In this document: positions 55,764 to 64,000 of the stretch, one piece after another | Position numbering within the stretch: position 1 is the stretch's first letter | Layout: each line of letters starts with the position of its first letter | Assembly (NCBI RefSeq): GCF_000803065.1 | Contig: NZ_JSXI01000036.1 | Span: 1 to 64,000 of the forward strand | DNA: 64,000 bases | Reading direction: 5' to 3' | Source: Sphingomonas sp. ERG5 | Lineage (GTDB): Bacteria; Pseudomonadota; Alphaproteobacteria; Sphingomonadales; Sphingomonadaceae | Notes under the pieces: model-generated | The model's database searches: none | Seen by the model: only the letters and a program-made list of their open reading frames with translations | What the model was told of the DNA's origin: nothing | Position numbers and translations under genes: made by a program

Positions 55764-56102
55764 TCAGTCGTTCGCCGGCTTGGCGTTGCCCGGGCCGGTC
55801 ACGTCAGTGAGCGTCGCCTTGACCACGCGGACCTTGACCGTCGGGGCGATCTCGACCTCGACGAACTGTTCCTCGACCTTGGTCACCTTGCCCAGGATGC
55901 CGCCGGCCGTGACGACCGAATCACCCTTCTTCACGGCTTCGACCGATGCCTGCAGCGACTTCATGCGGCGTTGCTGCGGGCGGATCATCAGGAAATAGAA
56001 GACGATGAAGACGAGAAACAGCGGTGCGAGGCTGAGGAATGAGCCGATGCCGCTGCTAGCGGCAGCGCCGGCGGTCTGGGCATAGGCGGAGGGGATGAAC
56101 AT
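55764..56102 (-). CDS. yajC: Preprotein translocase subunit YajC
   Basis: A 112-residue protein with one membrane helix (about 22-45, LSLAPLFLVFIVFYFLMIRP) followed by the family signature RPQQRRMKSLQASVEAVKKGDSV and a small beta domain (VVTAGGILGKVTKVEEQFVE). It associates with SecDF. First gene of the yajC-secD-secF-Mth938 cluster. Confidence 0.95.
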   Translation of the reverse strand: MFIPSAYAQTAGAAASSGIGSFLSLAPLFLVFIVFYFLMIRPQQRRMKSLQASVEAVKKGDSVVTAGGILGKVTKVEEQFVEVEIAPTVKVRVVKATLTDVTGPGNAKPAND

Positions 56103-56257
56103 AGGTCTACCTGAATCGCGGGATGGCGGGACGGACGCCCCACGCTACAAGGGCCGGGCGCTATCATCATCACCGGGGACGCGCAACATTCGTGGTGTGT
56201 GGCAATGCGGACACTTGCATCCTGCGCCACACCCGCATAGACGCGCTCGCCTCGGTC

Positions 56258-56334
56258 GGGGCGTAGCGCAGCCTGGTAGCGCATCACACTGGGGGTGTGG
56301 GGGTCGCAGGTTCGAATCCTGTCGCCCCGACCAA
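56258..56334 (+). tRNA. tRNA-Pro (anticodon GGG)
   Basis: A full cloverleaf of 77 bases including an encoded CCA. The acceptor arm CGGGGCG pairs with CGCCCCG; the D arm has AGCCTGGTAG; the anticodon loop CTGGGGG gives GGG, reading CCC and CCU; the T arm has GGTTCGAATCC. The divergent yajC gene starts 155 bases away. Short translated frames over it are artefacts. Confidence 0.97.
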
Positions 56335-56527
56335 GAATTTCTATACCATTTCAATGGGTCGGTGGGTCTGCTAGCAGCCCCAGCAGCAGCCTTTGCGCTG
56401 TCTAACGCGTGTCTAAACCCGCCGCTGGCGCGCTGCGCAAATCGCGATTCTTCCTCACAGAACGTCCCGCGCCCTAGGGAGCAAGGCGCTGCACAATGTC
56501 TGAAGGGGGTGGACAGCGCTCCCAGGT

Positions 56528-56803
56528 TCAGTCTTGGTCCAGATTCCAAGGTTCGCGCTGAACCCATATTTTCGGGACGCTGTATTTTTCAGCCCATTCT
56601 GTCGCAGCAGCTATCGCCGCCTCAAGGCTGACGTCATCTTCGGACAGCGACCTGTAGAACACGCTTTCCCCTGATGGCTTTCGGCTCCAGCCGGTGCCGT
56701 AGAATCCCCCGTTATCGTTCGCTTCCACGGTTAGCCAGCGCTCCTCGTCTGACGATTCGGGTTTGTCTTCGTTAGGACCCAAGTGGATGATTTCGACCAT
56801 CAT
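56528..56803 (-). CDS. Hypothetical acidic protein
   Basis: A 91-residue soluble protein, rich in Glu/Asp and Trp ([20 protein letters not shown], then [20 protein letters not shown] and a terminal [15 protein letters not shown]). No signal peptide and no family recognised. Codon use is less GC-rich than in the flanking genes, and it lies just downstream of a tRNA gene, so horizontal acquisition is possible. No integrase or direct repeat of the tRNA end was seen. Confidence 0.62.
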   Translation of the reverse strand: MMVEIIHLGPNEDKPESSDEERWLTVEANDNGGFYGTGWSRKPSGESVFYRSLSEDDVSLEAAIAAATEWAEKYSVPKIWVQREPWNLDQD

Positions 56804-57196
56804 TCTTTTACTCGCATACCGCCGCTAATGCCCGCAAGTGTTGTTGGCCACCGTTCATGTTGCCTACGATGGCGGCCGGTTTCGATGATAGTTTATTTAA
56901 CCCCAAAAATCCCGGCGGTGCGTTCGGGTTCCTCCAGTCAAGACTATGTTCTGCCATTGGTGTCGGCACCGGAGCCGCACTTTGGTAGCCAAGCCAGCAG
57001 GCAGGCGCGGGTATGCAGCGCCGACGGCGATGCGATTGGCGCTTTCGCCCTCATAGCGCACTGCGGTCGGCGATCTGGCCGGGGCATCTAGCCATAATAT
57101 CGTGGCACCATCTTCGCGCATGACTGCCCATGGTGATATCGTTGCCAATGCTCGCCAGATTTCCTGCGGCCGGTCCAGGTAGAGCGTCAGGCCGGT
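56804..57196. other. 393-bp stretch; possible degenerate ORF, no firm gene
   Basis: A minus-strand frame (56897-57148, from a TTG) reads MATISPWAVMREDGATILWL and continues in frame back to the serine hydrolase stop at 57197-57199, including LTLYLDRPQEIWRALA before the TTG. Its codon use is partly normal, so it may be a decayed gene or a read-through remnant. No family is recognised, and frames on the plus strand here look like chance. Confidence 0.4.
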
Positions 57197-58483
57197 TTAC
57201 AGGCTGGCGTAAACCGCCTTGGTATACCCATCCGGGAAGCCGAACGTCTCCTCGGGTGCATATTGTGCGAAGCCGGTGGCGCGAATGCCTTGCGCGGGGT
57301 CGACCCAGGCGATGGTGGCGGCCGCGCCGCCCCAGCCGAAGCTGCCCGGTCCCCGGTCGCCCGGCCCCGATTTCGTGGCGACGCCGCCGCCGGCGCCGAA
57401 GCCGTTGCCCTTGAGAATGGTGCCGCTGGTATCGACGCCGGCCGGCAACAGGTTGGACATGCCCAGCCGTGCGGTCGCGGGCGCCATGACTCGTACCTTG
57501 CCGATCGCGCCGTGTCCCTGCAGCATCCACAGGAAGCGATCATAGTCCCGCGCGCTCATCACCAGCCCGGAGCCGCCGAACGGGAAGGCGGGCTTGTCGA
57601 GATAGATGCTGGTCGCCGCCGGATCGATCACCAGCGTGATCGCCGGGGTTGCCATATAGCCGGTGACGAAGCGGCCGACATCCTTTTGCGGCACTTGCCA
57701 GAAGGTGTCCTTCATGCCGAGCGGATCGAACATCCGCTCCTGGAGGAAACCGTCGAAGCTCTTGCCCGAAGCCAGTTCGATGATCCGTCCGAGCAAGTCG
57801 AGACCGACCGAATAGCGCCACTGCGCGCCCGGATCGAACAGCAGCGGCAATGTTGCGAGTCGGTCGGCGAACTCGGCCAGGCTCGGTGCGGTCGGAATAT
57901 CGGAATATCCCGGAAATTTGGTCCGGCTGACGCTGGTCGGGTTGATGCCCAGCCGGACATATTCCTGCAGCAACGGCCCTTTGGTGACGATCGTATAACC
58001 GAGCCCGGCCGTATGAGTCAGCAGATGGCGGATCGTGATCGGGCCCTGAGCGGGCCGGCTGGTCAAATCCTTTGCCGGGTCGACCAGCACTTTGGGATTG
58101 GCGAAGCCGGGGATGAAATCGGCGATATTCTGGTCGAGTTTCAGCTTGCCCTGCTCGATCAGCATCATTGCCGCCATGCCGGAGATCGGCTTGGTCATCG
58201 AATAGACCCGCCATAACGTGTCGGGACCGACCGGGGTGCGGCTATCCTTCGCGATGGTGCCGGCGGCGATATAGGTCGGTTCGGCATTGCCGACGCCAAT
58301 GGTGCCGAGCAGGCCCGGTATTTTTTCGGGGCTGATCAGTCCGTCGATATAGTTGCGGACGGGGGACCAATCGGCAGGAGATTTGCGGGCGAATGCCGCG
58401 GGCGGTAGCATGGTGAGTGCGCCGAGCGCCGTGAGCCCGCGTATGAGGTCGCGCCGTTCAAGCATCGGTCCCTGCATCGCCAT
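57197..58483 (-). CDS. Serine hydrolase, class C beta-lactamase family, probably Tat-exported
   Basis: A 428-residue protein. The N-terminus has ERRDLIRG followed by a hydrophobic stretch ending AAFA, which fits a twin-arginine signal. The SxxK motif is in YSMTKPISG; the second motif is YSV (WRYSVGLDLLG) instead of Y-S-N; the third region is GWGGAA. Such variants are typical of esterases (EstB-like) rather than lactam-hydrolysing enzymes. Substrate unknown. The start is the ATG at 58483 or the third codon ATG with GGAGA upstream. Confidence 0.86.
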   Translation of the reverse strand: MAMQGPMLERRDLIRGLTALGALTMLPPAAFARKSPADWSPVRNYIDGLISPEKIPGLLGTIGVGNAEPTYIAAGTIAKDSRTPVGPDTLWRVYSMTKPISGMAAMMLIEQGKLKLDQNIADFIPGFANPKVLVDPAKDLTSRPAQGPITIRHLLTHTAGLGYTIVTKGPLLQEYVRLGINPTSVSRTKFPGYSDIPTAPSLAEFADRLATLPLLFDPGAQWRYSVGLDLLGRIIELASGKSFDGFLQERMFDPLGMKDTFWQVPQKDVGRFVTGYMATPAITLVIDPAATSIYLDKPAFPFGGSGLVMSARDYDRFLWMLQGHGAIGKVRVMAPATARLGMSNLLPAGVDTSGTILKGNGFGAGGGVATKSGPGDRGPGSFGWGGAAATIAWVDPAQGIRATGFAQYAPEETFGFPDGYTKAVYASL

Positions 58484-58546
58484 TCTCCGAGTCCGGTTTT
58501 GATGAAGATTGGCAGATCCGCCATATCCGGGCCTGCACGGAATAGG

Positions 58547-58571
58547 ATAGTAAAGACTATTATATCGTCAA
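58547..58571 (-). promoter_or_regulatory. Candidate promoter of the serine hydrolase with embedded palindrome
   Basis: On the minus strand TTGACG (58571-58566) and TATCCT (58549-58544) are 16 bases apart, and ATAGT-AAAG-ACTAT (58547-58560) forms a five-base inverted repeat between them. This would give a 5' leader of about 50 bases. Weak evidence; the divergent gene at 58678 may share the site. Confidence 0.35.
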
Positions 58572-58677
58572 GCGTCTTGTTATAGGCGCCCAATCACGCC
58601 GGACGCGGGTATGGGCCTGGGAAAGAGCCCGGGGAAAAGCTCCGACGGCGGCGATCGGAGCGAGGGGAGAAACAGGG

Positions 58678-59553
58678 GTGCCCAGCAAAGTCGGAGTCGT
58701 GCCGGTGACCGCCCGGGGGCCGGTTGCGCGGAGCTGGATCGTGTGGGGGGTGAGCCTTGTCATCCTCATGGGCGCGTTCCTGCTGTTCGCTTATGTCATC
58801 GGCTGGCCGACAACGCCGGACCGCTGCGTCAATGAACAATGTTTCTGCGAGTATTTCTCGCGCGCAGATATCGAGAATGGCGTGAAGGGAATCCGGCAGG
58901 GCACCAACACCTGGTCCAATCTCTACGCCATCTTCACCAGCCTGTTCGTGGCTTGGGGACTTGGCCGCGACCGGGCGTCCGGCAGCGCCCCCAACGTCAT
59001 GCGCTCCGCCGATCCGATCGCGGATCTCTATGTCTTCGTGGTCCTGTTCCTCGGGCTGGGCAGCATGTGGTTCCATGCCTCCATCGCGAAATATGTTTCG
59101 TGGATCGACGGTCTGTCGATGTACACTTTCATGGCCTATCTGGTGTTCTACACGCTCAACCGCAGCCTGGTGCGGACGGGCGTCAATGCCGGAACGCGCG
59201 GCAAGATCTTCTGGGGCGGTTATATACTGACCGCCGGAGCCTTTGCCGCGGCCGGTGCCGCGGGCGTGGATTCGGTAATCCTGATCCTGACCCTGGTGGT
59301 TGCCTATATGGTGCTCGAATTCCGGTTCGCCGGTTTCATCGCCGATCCGCGCGCGCGCAGCTATTGGCTTATCGGCATCGCAGCGATCGTGATCGCCACC
59401 ATCTTCTGGGTGTTGTCCCGGACGGGAGGGCCGCTCTGCGACCCGCATAGCTTCTTCCAGCCGCACGGGTTGCTCTGGCATACGCTCGCCGGCGTCACGG
59501 CGACGATGATGTATCTTTACTGGCGCCGCGAGAATGTTGCCGATGGGCAATAA
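58678..59553 (+). CDS. CREST-superfamily membrane protein (alkaline ceramidase-like)
   Basis: A 291-residue protein with about seven membrane helices. The CREST hydrolase signature is complete: S129 and H133 in GLGSMWFHAS, D144 and M148 in IDGLSM, and H263 and H268 in PHGLLWHTLAG; NTWSNLYAIF (77-86) is the conserved loop after helix 1. In alkaline ceramidases and PAQR receptors these residues bind zinc and cleave an amide bond. Sphingomonads make sphingolipids, so a ceramide-type substrate is conceivable but unproven. The GTG start follows GAGGGGAG. Confidence 0.78.
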   Translation: MPSKVGVVPVTARGPVARSWIVWGVSLVILMGAFLLFAYVIGWPTTPDRCVNEQCFCEYFSRADIENGVKGIRQGTNTWSNLYAIFTSLFVAWGLGRDRASGSAPNVMRSADPIADLYVFVVLFLGLGSMWFHASIAKYVSWIDGLSMYTFMAYLVFYTLNRSLVRTGVNAGTRGKIFWGGYILTAGAFAAAGAAGVDSVILILTLVVAYMVLEFRFAGFIADPRARSYWLIGIAAIVIATIFWVLSRTGGPLCDPHSFFQPHGLLWHTLAGVTATMMYLYWRRENVADGQ

Positions 59554-59656
59554 GTCATCGGTCGGCGTTGGAGTTCTCTTGATCCCCCGTCCCATTGGAA
59601 CGAACAGTTCCCTGCGGTAGCATGGCGGCTGGTTCATCGATCTTTGGGGAAAAATC

Positions 59657-60097
59657 ATGACCGGCACGACCCTAAAAGCACCCTGGCATCTGTGGCTGAT
59701 CGGCGTGATCGCCGTGCTGTTCAACGCGATCGGGGTATTCGACTTCACCATGGGCATGGCGCAGGGCGCACGCTATTTGGCCAGCGCCGGGATGACTCCG
59801 GATCAGATTGCGCATTATCTGGCCATGCCCGTCTGGATGACGGCGGCATGGGCGATCGGCGTGTGGAGTGCCTTTATCGCGTCGATCCTGCTCCTGCTGC
59901 GGCGCAAGGCGGCATTCCCCGTCTTTGTCCTCTCGCTGGCGGCGTTTCTGATCAATCTGCTCTATACCTATGTCCTGACGGACGGCGGCGCGATCATGGG
60001 TCGGTCGATGGCGATCACGAGTGCGGTGATCGCGATATTGCTGCTATTCTTCAACTGGTATGCGCAGGCGATGGGAAAGCGGGGCGTGCTTCGCTAG
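59657..60097 (+). CDS. Hypothetical four-helix membrane protein
   Basis: A 146-residue integral membrane protein with helices at about 8-28, 55-80, 85-105 and 114-135. The loop between helices 1 and 2 holds GMAQGARYLASAGMTPDQIA. No functional motif and no family name recognised, though proteins of this layout are common in sphingomonads. A GGGGAAAA stretch precedes the ATG. It is 103 bases after the CREST protein on the same strand and convergent with the GH2 gene. Confidence 0.75.
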   Translation: MTGTTLKAPWHLWLIGVIAVLFNAIGVFDFTMGMAQGARYLASAGMTPDQIAHYLAMPVWMTAAWAIGVWSAFIASILLLLRRKAAFPVFVLSLAAFLINLLYTYVLTDGGAIMGRSMAITSAVIAILLLFFNWYAQAMGKRGVLR

Positions 60098-60113
60098 GCA
60101 TCGCCGTCCGCCA

Positions 60114-62102
60114 TCACTTGCTCTTGTCGGGCACGATGATTTCCTTGCCCGCCCAGGCCCTGCGCAGCAACTGAGCCGCTTCCTTGGGGCGGCGGTCGCG
60201 GGTGAATACGCCTTTATAGTTCATGCCGCTCACCCGCATGATGCTCTCGGAGGTCTTGAAGTCGGCAAAGGCCCAGGGGTGGGTGCCGATCACGTACGGG
60301 AAGCGGTCGGCGACGCGCAAATACATCGCGATCACTTCGGCCTGATAATCCTCGCTCCACATTTCGGCCGGCTGGGCATGTGCCCCGGCGGCGGCGTCGG
60401 CGCCGAATTCGGTCAGGAAGATCGGCTTGTCGCCGTGCCGTTCGCGCAGCGCCGCGATTTCCTTGGCCAGCTGCACCTCGGCCTTGGGCAGGTCCCCCGA
60501 AATCGCGTACCAGCCGTCATAGCTGTTGGCGCAGATCACGTCGCCCAGTCCGACCCAGTCGGCCGGCCCGCCCTGCACACTGACCAGCGCCACTGGGCGG
60601 CTACGGTCGAGCGCCCGGACATGGTCGAACAGACTGCTGAAAAAGGCCGTGCCTTTCGCCGGCGAATCCGCCGGCGCATCGTCGAGCGTGTGGAAGGGCT
60701 TGGTCAGCGGCTCATTGGCGATCGACCACAGGATCACCGAGGGATGGTTGCGGTCGCGCGCGATCAGGTCGGTCAGCACGGTCTTGAGGTGCTGGCGCCG
60801 CGTCTCGATGATGTCGGGTGAATCGGAAAAGACATGGCTGACGGCGGGCGATTCGCTGATCACCAGGAATCCGTACTCGTCGGCCAGCATCAGCGCTTCT
60901 TCGGCATAGGGGTAATGCGAGGTGCGGAAGCTGTTCGCGCCGATCCATTTCAGCAGTTCGAAATCGCGCACCAGCACCGCCAGGTCGAGGCCGCGGCCGT
61001 GCAGGATGAAATCCTCATGCTTGCCGAAGCCCTTCAGGAACACGGGCTTGCCGTTGAGCAGTATTTCGCTGCCGCGCACCTCGACCGTGCGGATGCCGAT
61101 TTTCATGACATAGTCGTCGAGCGGCCGGCTGGCGTCGCCGAGCGCGACGGACAAACGATAAAGGAAGGGATCGTCGGGGCTCCAGAGTCGGGCGCCGGGG
61201 ACGCGGATCGTCGCGCTCGCGCGTCCGCCGCGCACCGCGGCGTCGACCGTCACCGGCGCCTTGCCGCCGTGCAGCGTCAGTCGGGCCGGCCCGGTCCATC
61301 CGTCGCTGACGGTGAATGCGATCTCGACCATGCCGGTTGCGCCGTTGCGCGTGGTGGTCACCACGACGTCATGGACATGCGTCGCGGGCAACGCGGCGAG
61401 CAGCACCGGGCGATGCAGGCCCGAATAGGGGAAGAAGTCGTAGGTCGTCTGAGGATAATGGATGGTGTGCAGCCGGTATTTCTCCGGATCGGGAATGCCG
61501 GGCACGCGGTCGACCTTCAGCTTGTTCTCGACCAGCACGACCAGCCGGTTGGGCGTATCGGAACGCGCCGCGCCGCTGACATCGAAGGCAAAGGGCAAAT
61601 GCCCACCGACATGTTCCCCGAGCAATTGTCCGTTGAGCCACACTTTCGCGCGGTACACCGCCGAGCCGAAGCGCAGCACCACGCGCTTGCCGGTCCAGGC
61701 CGGGTCGAGCCGAAACTCGGTCTCATACCAGGCCGTGCCGGTATAATGGCGGGCGTCATCGAACAGGTCGTTCCAGCTGCACGGCACCGGGATCGAACGG
61801 GTATCGGTCAGGCCATTGGCCCAACCGGCGGCCTCGCCCTCATCCTGTGGATCGAGCCGGAAGCGCCATAACCCCGACAGGTCACGGGTTGCGCGGGTCG
61901 CGCTTTCATGCGGGTAGAGCAATGTCACGCCATTTGCCGGGGCGGGCTCCGGCGCAACGGCCGGGGCGGTGCCGACCGCATGTGCGGTGCCGCCGAGCGC
62001 AACCACCGCCGCGGCGCCGCCGAGTGCGCCAAAGGCCTGGCGCCGGGTTACCGCATGCGTCGCGGTGCTCCCGTCGATCTCGTGGTCGATCCGCTGTGCC
62101 AT
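60114..62102 (-). CDS. Glycoside hydrolase family 2, beta-glucuronidase-like
   Basis: A 662-residue exported enzyme. The twin-arginine motif TRRQAF (19-24) starts a signal peptide ending TAHA. The GH2 sugar-binding, Ig-like and TIM-barrel domains follow in order. The acid/base is E464 in NHPSVILWSIANEP and the nucleophile E565 in FLTEFGAD; ANSYDGWY before the nucleophile resembles beta-glucuronidases more than beta-galactosidases. It should cleave glucuronides in the periplasm. A GGGGAGG motif precedes the ATG. It lies 39 bases downstream of the GntR gene, same strand. Confidence 0.9.
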   Translation of the reverse strand: MAQRIDHEIDGSTATHAVTRRQAFGALGGAAAVVALGGTAHAVGTAPAVAPEPAPANGVTLLYPHESATRATRDLSGLWRFRLDPQDEGEAAGWANGLTDTRSIPVPCSWNDLFDDARHYTGTAWYETEFRLDPAWTGKRVVLRFGSAVYRAKVWLNGQLLGEHVGGHLPFAFDVSGAARSDTPNRLVVLVENKLKVDRVPGIPDPEKYRLHTIHYPQTTYDFFPYSGLHRPVLLAALPATHVHDVVVTTTRNGATGMVEIAFTVSDGWTGPARLTLHGGKAPVTVDAAVRGGRASATIRVPGARLWSPDDPFLYRLSVALGDASRPLDDYVMKIGIRTVEVRGSEILLNGKPVFLKGFGKHEDFILHGRGLDLAVLVRDFELLKWIGANSFRTSHYPYAEEALMLADEYGFLVISESPAVSHVFSDSPDIIETRRQHLKTVLTDLIARDRNHPSVILWSIANEPLTKPFHTLDDAPADSPAKGTAFFSSLFDHVRALDRSRPVALVSVQGGPADWVGLGDVICANSYDGWYAISGDLPKAEVQLAKEIAALRERHGDKPIFLTEFGADAAAGAHAQPAEMWSEDYQAEVIAMYLRVADRFPYVIGTHPWAFADFKTSESIMRVSGMNYKGVFTRDRRPKEAAQLLRRAWAGKEIIVPDKSK

Positions 62103-62141
62103 CCCGTCCTCCCCATTTTATCTGTCTGGTCGTTCATGGCG

Positions 62142-62897
62142 TCAGGCGATCGCGGCGTAGCGCCTGCGATGGGCGGCGATGCGCGCCTGGGCCTGGTCGA
62201 TCTCATGCACTTCGGTCGCGTTCATCAGCGAGTCGAGCACACGGGTGAGGTGATCGCGCATCGCGGTGCGCGCGGCATCCGGCCGGCGCGAACGCAGCGC
62301 CGCCAGGATCACGGCATGTTCGTCGATCCGTGGCTTGACCCCGGCGGCATGCGCCTTGCTGCTCATCAGCTGATATTGCGGCGAGCGTGCGCGTGCGTCC
62401 CACAGCATCTGTACCGCCGCGACCATGCCGCTATTCTGGGTCGCCTGCGCGATCAGCAAATGGAAGCGGCGATCGGCATCCTCAGACATATCGACATCGC
62501 GGGCGTTTTCCGCCTGCATCTCGGCAACCAGCGCGGCGAGTTCATCGAGTTCCTCATCGGTGATGCGCAGTGCGGCGAGCGCACAGGCCTCACCCTCGAT
62601 CGCGCGGCGCGCCTCGACCAGTTCGAACGGGCCGATATCGGTTGCCGATGCCTGGCCGTCACGCGGCAGGCGCGCGACGACATAGACGCCCGATCCCATG
62701 CGCACCTCGACCAGCCCGTCGAGTTCGAGCGCGATCAGCGCCTCGCGTATCGTCGGGCGCGAGACAGAATAGGTCTGCGCGAGCACGCGCTCGGCGGGCA
62801 GGCGTTGGCCGATTTCGAAGCGTTCGGCGGCGATCGCCGAGGCCAGGTCTTCGGCGACACGTTCATATAAACGTCCGGGTTCGACTTTCGCGCTCAT
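62142..62897 (-). CDS. FCD-domain GntR-family regulator (FadR/UxuR group)
   Basis: A 251-residue regulator. The GntR winged helix covers about 9-75 (RLYERVAEDLASAIAAERFE, LPAERVLAQTYSVSRPTIRE). The FCD ligand domain (about 95-235) has the metal-binding set D and three His in DADRRFHLLIAQ, DEHAVILAAL and MRDHLTRVL. Members such as UxuR sense hexuronates, which agrees with the downstream beta-glucuronidase. It is divergent from a TonB receptor, and four copies of a TTGGTCAG-type motif fill the gap. Confidence 0.94.
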   Translation of the reverse strand: MSAKVEPGRLYERVAEDLASAIAAERFEIGQRLPAERVLAQTYSVSRPTIREALIALELDGLVEVRMGSGVYVVARLPRDGQASATDIGPFELVEARRAIEGEACALAALRITDEELDELAALVAEMQAENARDVDMSEDADRRFHLLIAQATQNSGMVAAVQMLWDARARSPQYQLMSSKAHAAGVKPRIDEHAVILAALRSRRPDAARTAMRDHLTRVLDSLMNATEVHEIDQAQARIAAHRRRYAAIA

Positions 62898-62910
62898 GAG
62901 CCAACCGTAG

Positions 62911-63023
62911 ATGGTCAGGCCAATATCGGCAAGCGATACGTGATATTTTTAGCAGAATCCGCAATGACATGTGATTTTGGTCAGCCAAAACAGCCTGACC
63001 AATATTGCAACTGGCCTGACCAA
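62911..63023. promoter_or_regulatory. Four candidate GntR operator sites
   Basis: TGGTCAG or its complement CTGACCA occurs four times in 111 bases: at 62912 (in ATGGTCAGGCCAAT), 62978 (in TTTTGGTCAGCCAAAA, a palindrome with arms TTTTGG/CCAAAA), 62995-63001 and 63016-63022 (both in CCTGACCAAT). FadR-type regulators bind TTGGT-N-ACCAA-like palindromes. The array lies between the GntR gene and the TonB receptor and so can control both. Confidence 0.68.
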
Positions 63024-63075
63024 TGTGTATTGCGATGCCGTGACCACGAAAACGCGGCGAGTCAGGGAGAAGGAA

Positions 63076-64000
63076 ATGACAATGAAGCTTCGAAGCGGGG
63101 CCGCCGCGCGGCTGCTCGCCGGTACGATCCTCGCCACCATTGCGTCCGGCGCTTATGCGCAGGCCGTGCCCGAAACACCGGCGGCAAGCGCACCGGCCAA
63201 TGAGGCGACTCAGGCCGGCGTCGATGCCGGCAATTCGAACGACATTATCGTCACCGCGCAAAAGCGGACCGAGAATGTCCAGAACGTACCGATCGCGGTC
63301 CAGGTTCTGTCGGGCAGCCAGCTCGAGGCGGGCGGCGTGCGCGACTTTACCGACCTGACCAAGGTCGCGCCGTCGCTGATCGTCCGCCCGTCGGATCAGC
63401 CGGTCAACGCGTCGATCTCGATCCGCGGCATCGGCACCTTCGCCTTTTCGATCGGGGTCGAGCCGAGCGTCGCGGTGCAGGTCGACGATGTGCCCGTCAC
63501 CTTCCAGGCGCGCGCCTTTGCCGATCTATCGGACATTGCGCGGATCGAAGTGCTGCGCGGGCCGCAAAGCACGCTGTACGGCAAATCCGCCTCGGCCGGC
63601 CTGATCAACATCGTCACGCTTGCGCCGAGTTCCACTTTCACCGGACGGGTCAACGGCCTGGTCACGACGGACAATGAATATACGCTGGGCGGCACCATCT
63701 CCGGTCCGCTGAGCGATACGCTCGGGTTCCGGGTCAGCGCCAACCATAATGACTTCAACGGCAACGTCCATAACCTGTTCAACGGCAAGAAGGTCAACGG
63801 CCGCACCTCGACCTCGGTCAAGGGCAAGCTGGTCTGGGATCCGACCGATGCGATCACCGCCACGGTCGGGCTGAACTATATCGACGGCAGCACGACCTAT
63901 GGCCGGCCGTTCATTCGCGGGCTTGGGTCAACCGCTTATCTGCGTGGCAATGTCGCGCAGCCGCCCTCGGTATATGCGCCCGGCGTGGTGGTCAGTGCGG
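63076..64000 (+). CDS. TonB-dependent receptor, cut by the window end
   Basis: The first 308 residues are visible. The signal peptide ends AYAQ (about residue 29; LLAGTILATIASGAYA). A TonB-box region NDIIVTAQKRTENVQNVPIA is followed by the plug domain (ASISIRGIGTFAF, IEVLRGPQSTLYGKSASAGL) and the first barrel strands. This is the sphingomonad type often tied to carbohydrate or aromatic uptake. The ATG at 63076 follows GGGAGAAGGAA. Divergence from the GntR gene and beta-glucuronidase suggests import of a glucuronide. Confidence 0.92.
   Translation, partial: MTMKLRSGAAARLLAGTILATIASGAYAQAVPETPAASAPANEATQAGVDAGNSNDIIVTAQKRTENVQNVPIAVQVLSGSQLEAGGVRDFTDLTKVAPSLIVRPSDQPVNASISIRGIGTFAFSIGVEPSVAVQVDDVPVTFQARAFADLSDIARIEVLRGPQSTLYGKSASAGLINIVTLAPSSTFTGRVNGLVTTDNEYTLGGTISGPLSDTLGFRVSANHNDFNGNVHNLFNGKKVNGRTSTSVKGKLVWDPTDAITATVGLNYIDGSTTYGRPFIRGLGSTAYLRGNVAQPPSVYAPGVVVSA

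Noticed and set aside
53816..55810. 664-codon plus-strand open frame
   Set aside because: It is antisense to secF-secD, which have clear family motifs on the minus strand.
56145..56567. Minus-strand frame containing [13 protein letters not shown]
   Set aside because: This peptide is the familiar artefact of translating a tRNA-Pro gene on the wrong strand.
56335..56810. Genomic island or prophage integration at tRNA-Pro
   Set aside because: No integrase, no direct repeat of the tRNA 3' end and only one small atypical gene follow.

Overview
The window is a gene-dense, GC-rich chromosomal segment that looks like Sphingomonas or a close relative (Alphaproteobacteria, Sphingomonadaceae). The evidence is the lepB-rnc-era cluster, a yajC-secD-secF cluster, bamD next to recN, several TonB-dependent receptors of sphingomonad type, and dispersed inverted repeats carrying CTTCGACAGGCTCAGGGC, a repeat I associate with sphingomonad genomes. 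This assignment is inference; no rRNA gene is present.

Layout. 1-6750: window edge with a suspicious poly-G tract, a DUF4287 protein, an RraB-like protein, a frameshifted hypothetical gene, a Tat-exported serine hydrolase, a divergent FAD monooxygenase/TetR pair and a divergent ArsR/SDR pair. 6829-11100: a CPA1 Na+/H+ antiporter, an unrecognised lipoprotein plus 355-aa protein module, and a META/DUF4377 protein. 11127-20027: an RpiR/MurR-family regulator facing a tightly overlapping five-gene operon (TonB receptor, N-acyl-D-amino-acid deacylase family, DUF1611/DgcN family, serine hydrolase, erythromycin-esterase family), which reads as a scavenging locus for D-amino-acid or peptidoglycan-like compounds. 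20039-28210: potassium uptake, with kdpD divergent from a micro-ORF-kdpF-A-B-C-E operon.

28217-36460 holds small hypotheticals, a class III-type sirtuin, era, a GIY-YIG protein carrying an in-frame palindromic repeat, rnc, lepB, pgi and gor. 36543-46601 holds a large Oar-like TonB receptor, ligA, a small conserved-looking protein whose apparent start codon is ACG, a cold-shock protein, an OmpR/EnvZ-type two-component system and an outer-membrane barrel. 46647-56334 is mostly housekeeping: recN, bamD, a mannose-6-phosphate isomerase, a GT4 glycosyltransferase, a DUF3089 hydrolase, an Mth938-like protein, secF-secD-yajC and tRNA-Pro(GGG).

56528-64000 is accessory: a third serine hydrolase, a CREST/ceramidase-fold membrane protein, and a GH2 beta-glucuronidase-like enzyme with an FCD-type GntR regulator and a TonB receptor cut by the window end. 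The last three resemble a glucuronide utilisation locus, with four repeats of a TTGGTCAG motif in the regulator-receptor gap.

The best leads for something undescribed are the D-amino-acid-type operon with its RpiR palindrome, the 8584-10033 module, the Kdp micro-ORF, the ACG-start gene and the repeat inside the GIY-YIG gene. No CRISPR array, prophage or complete insertion sequence was seen.
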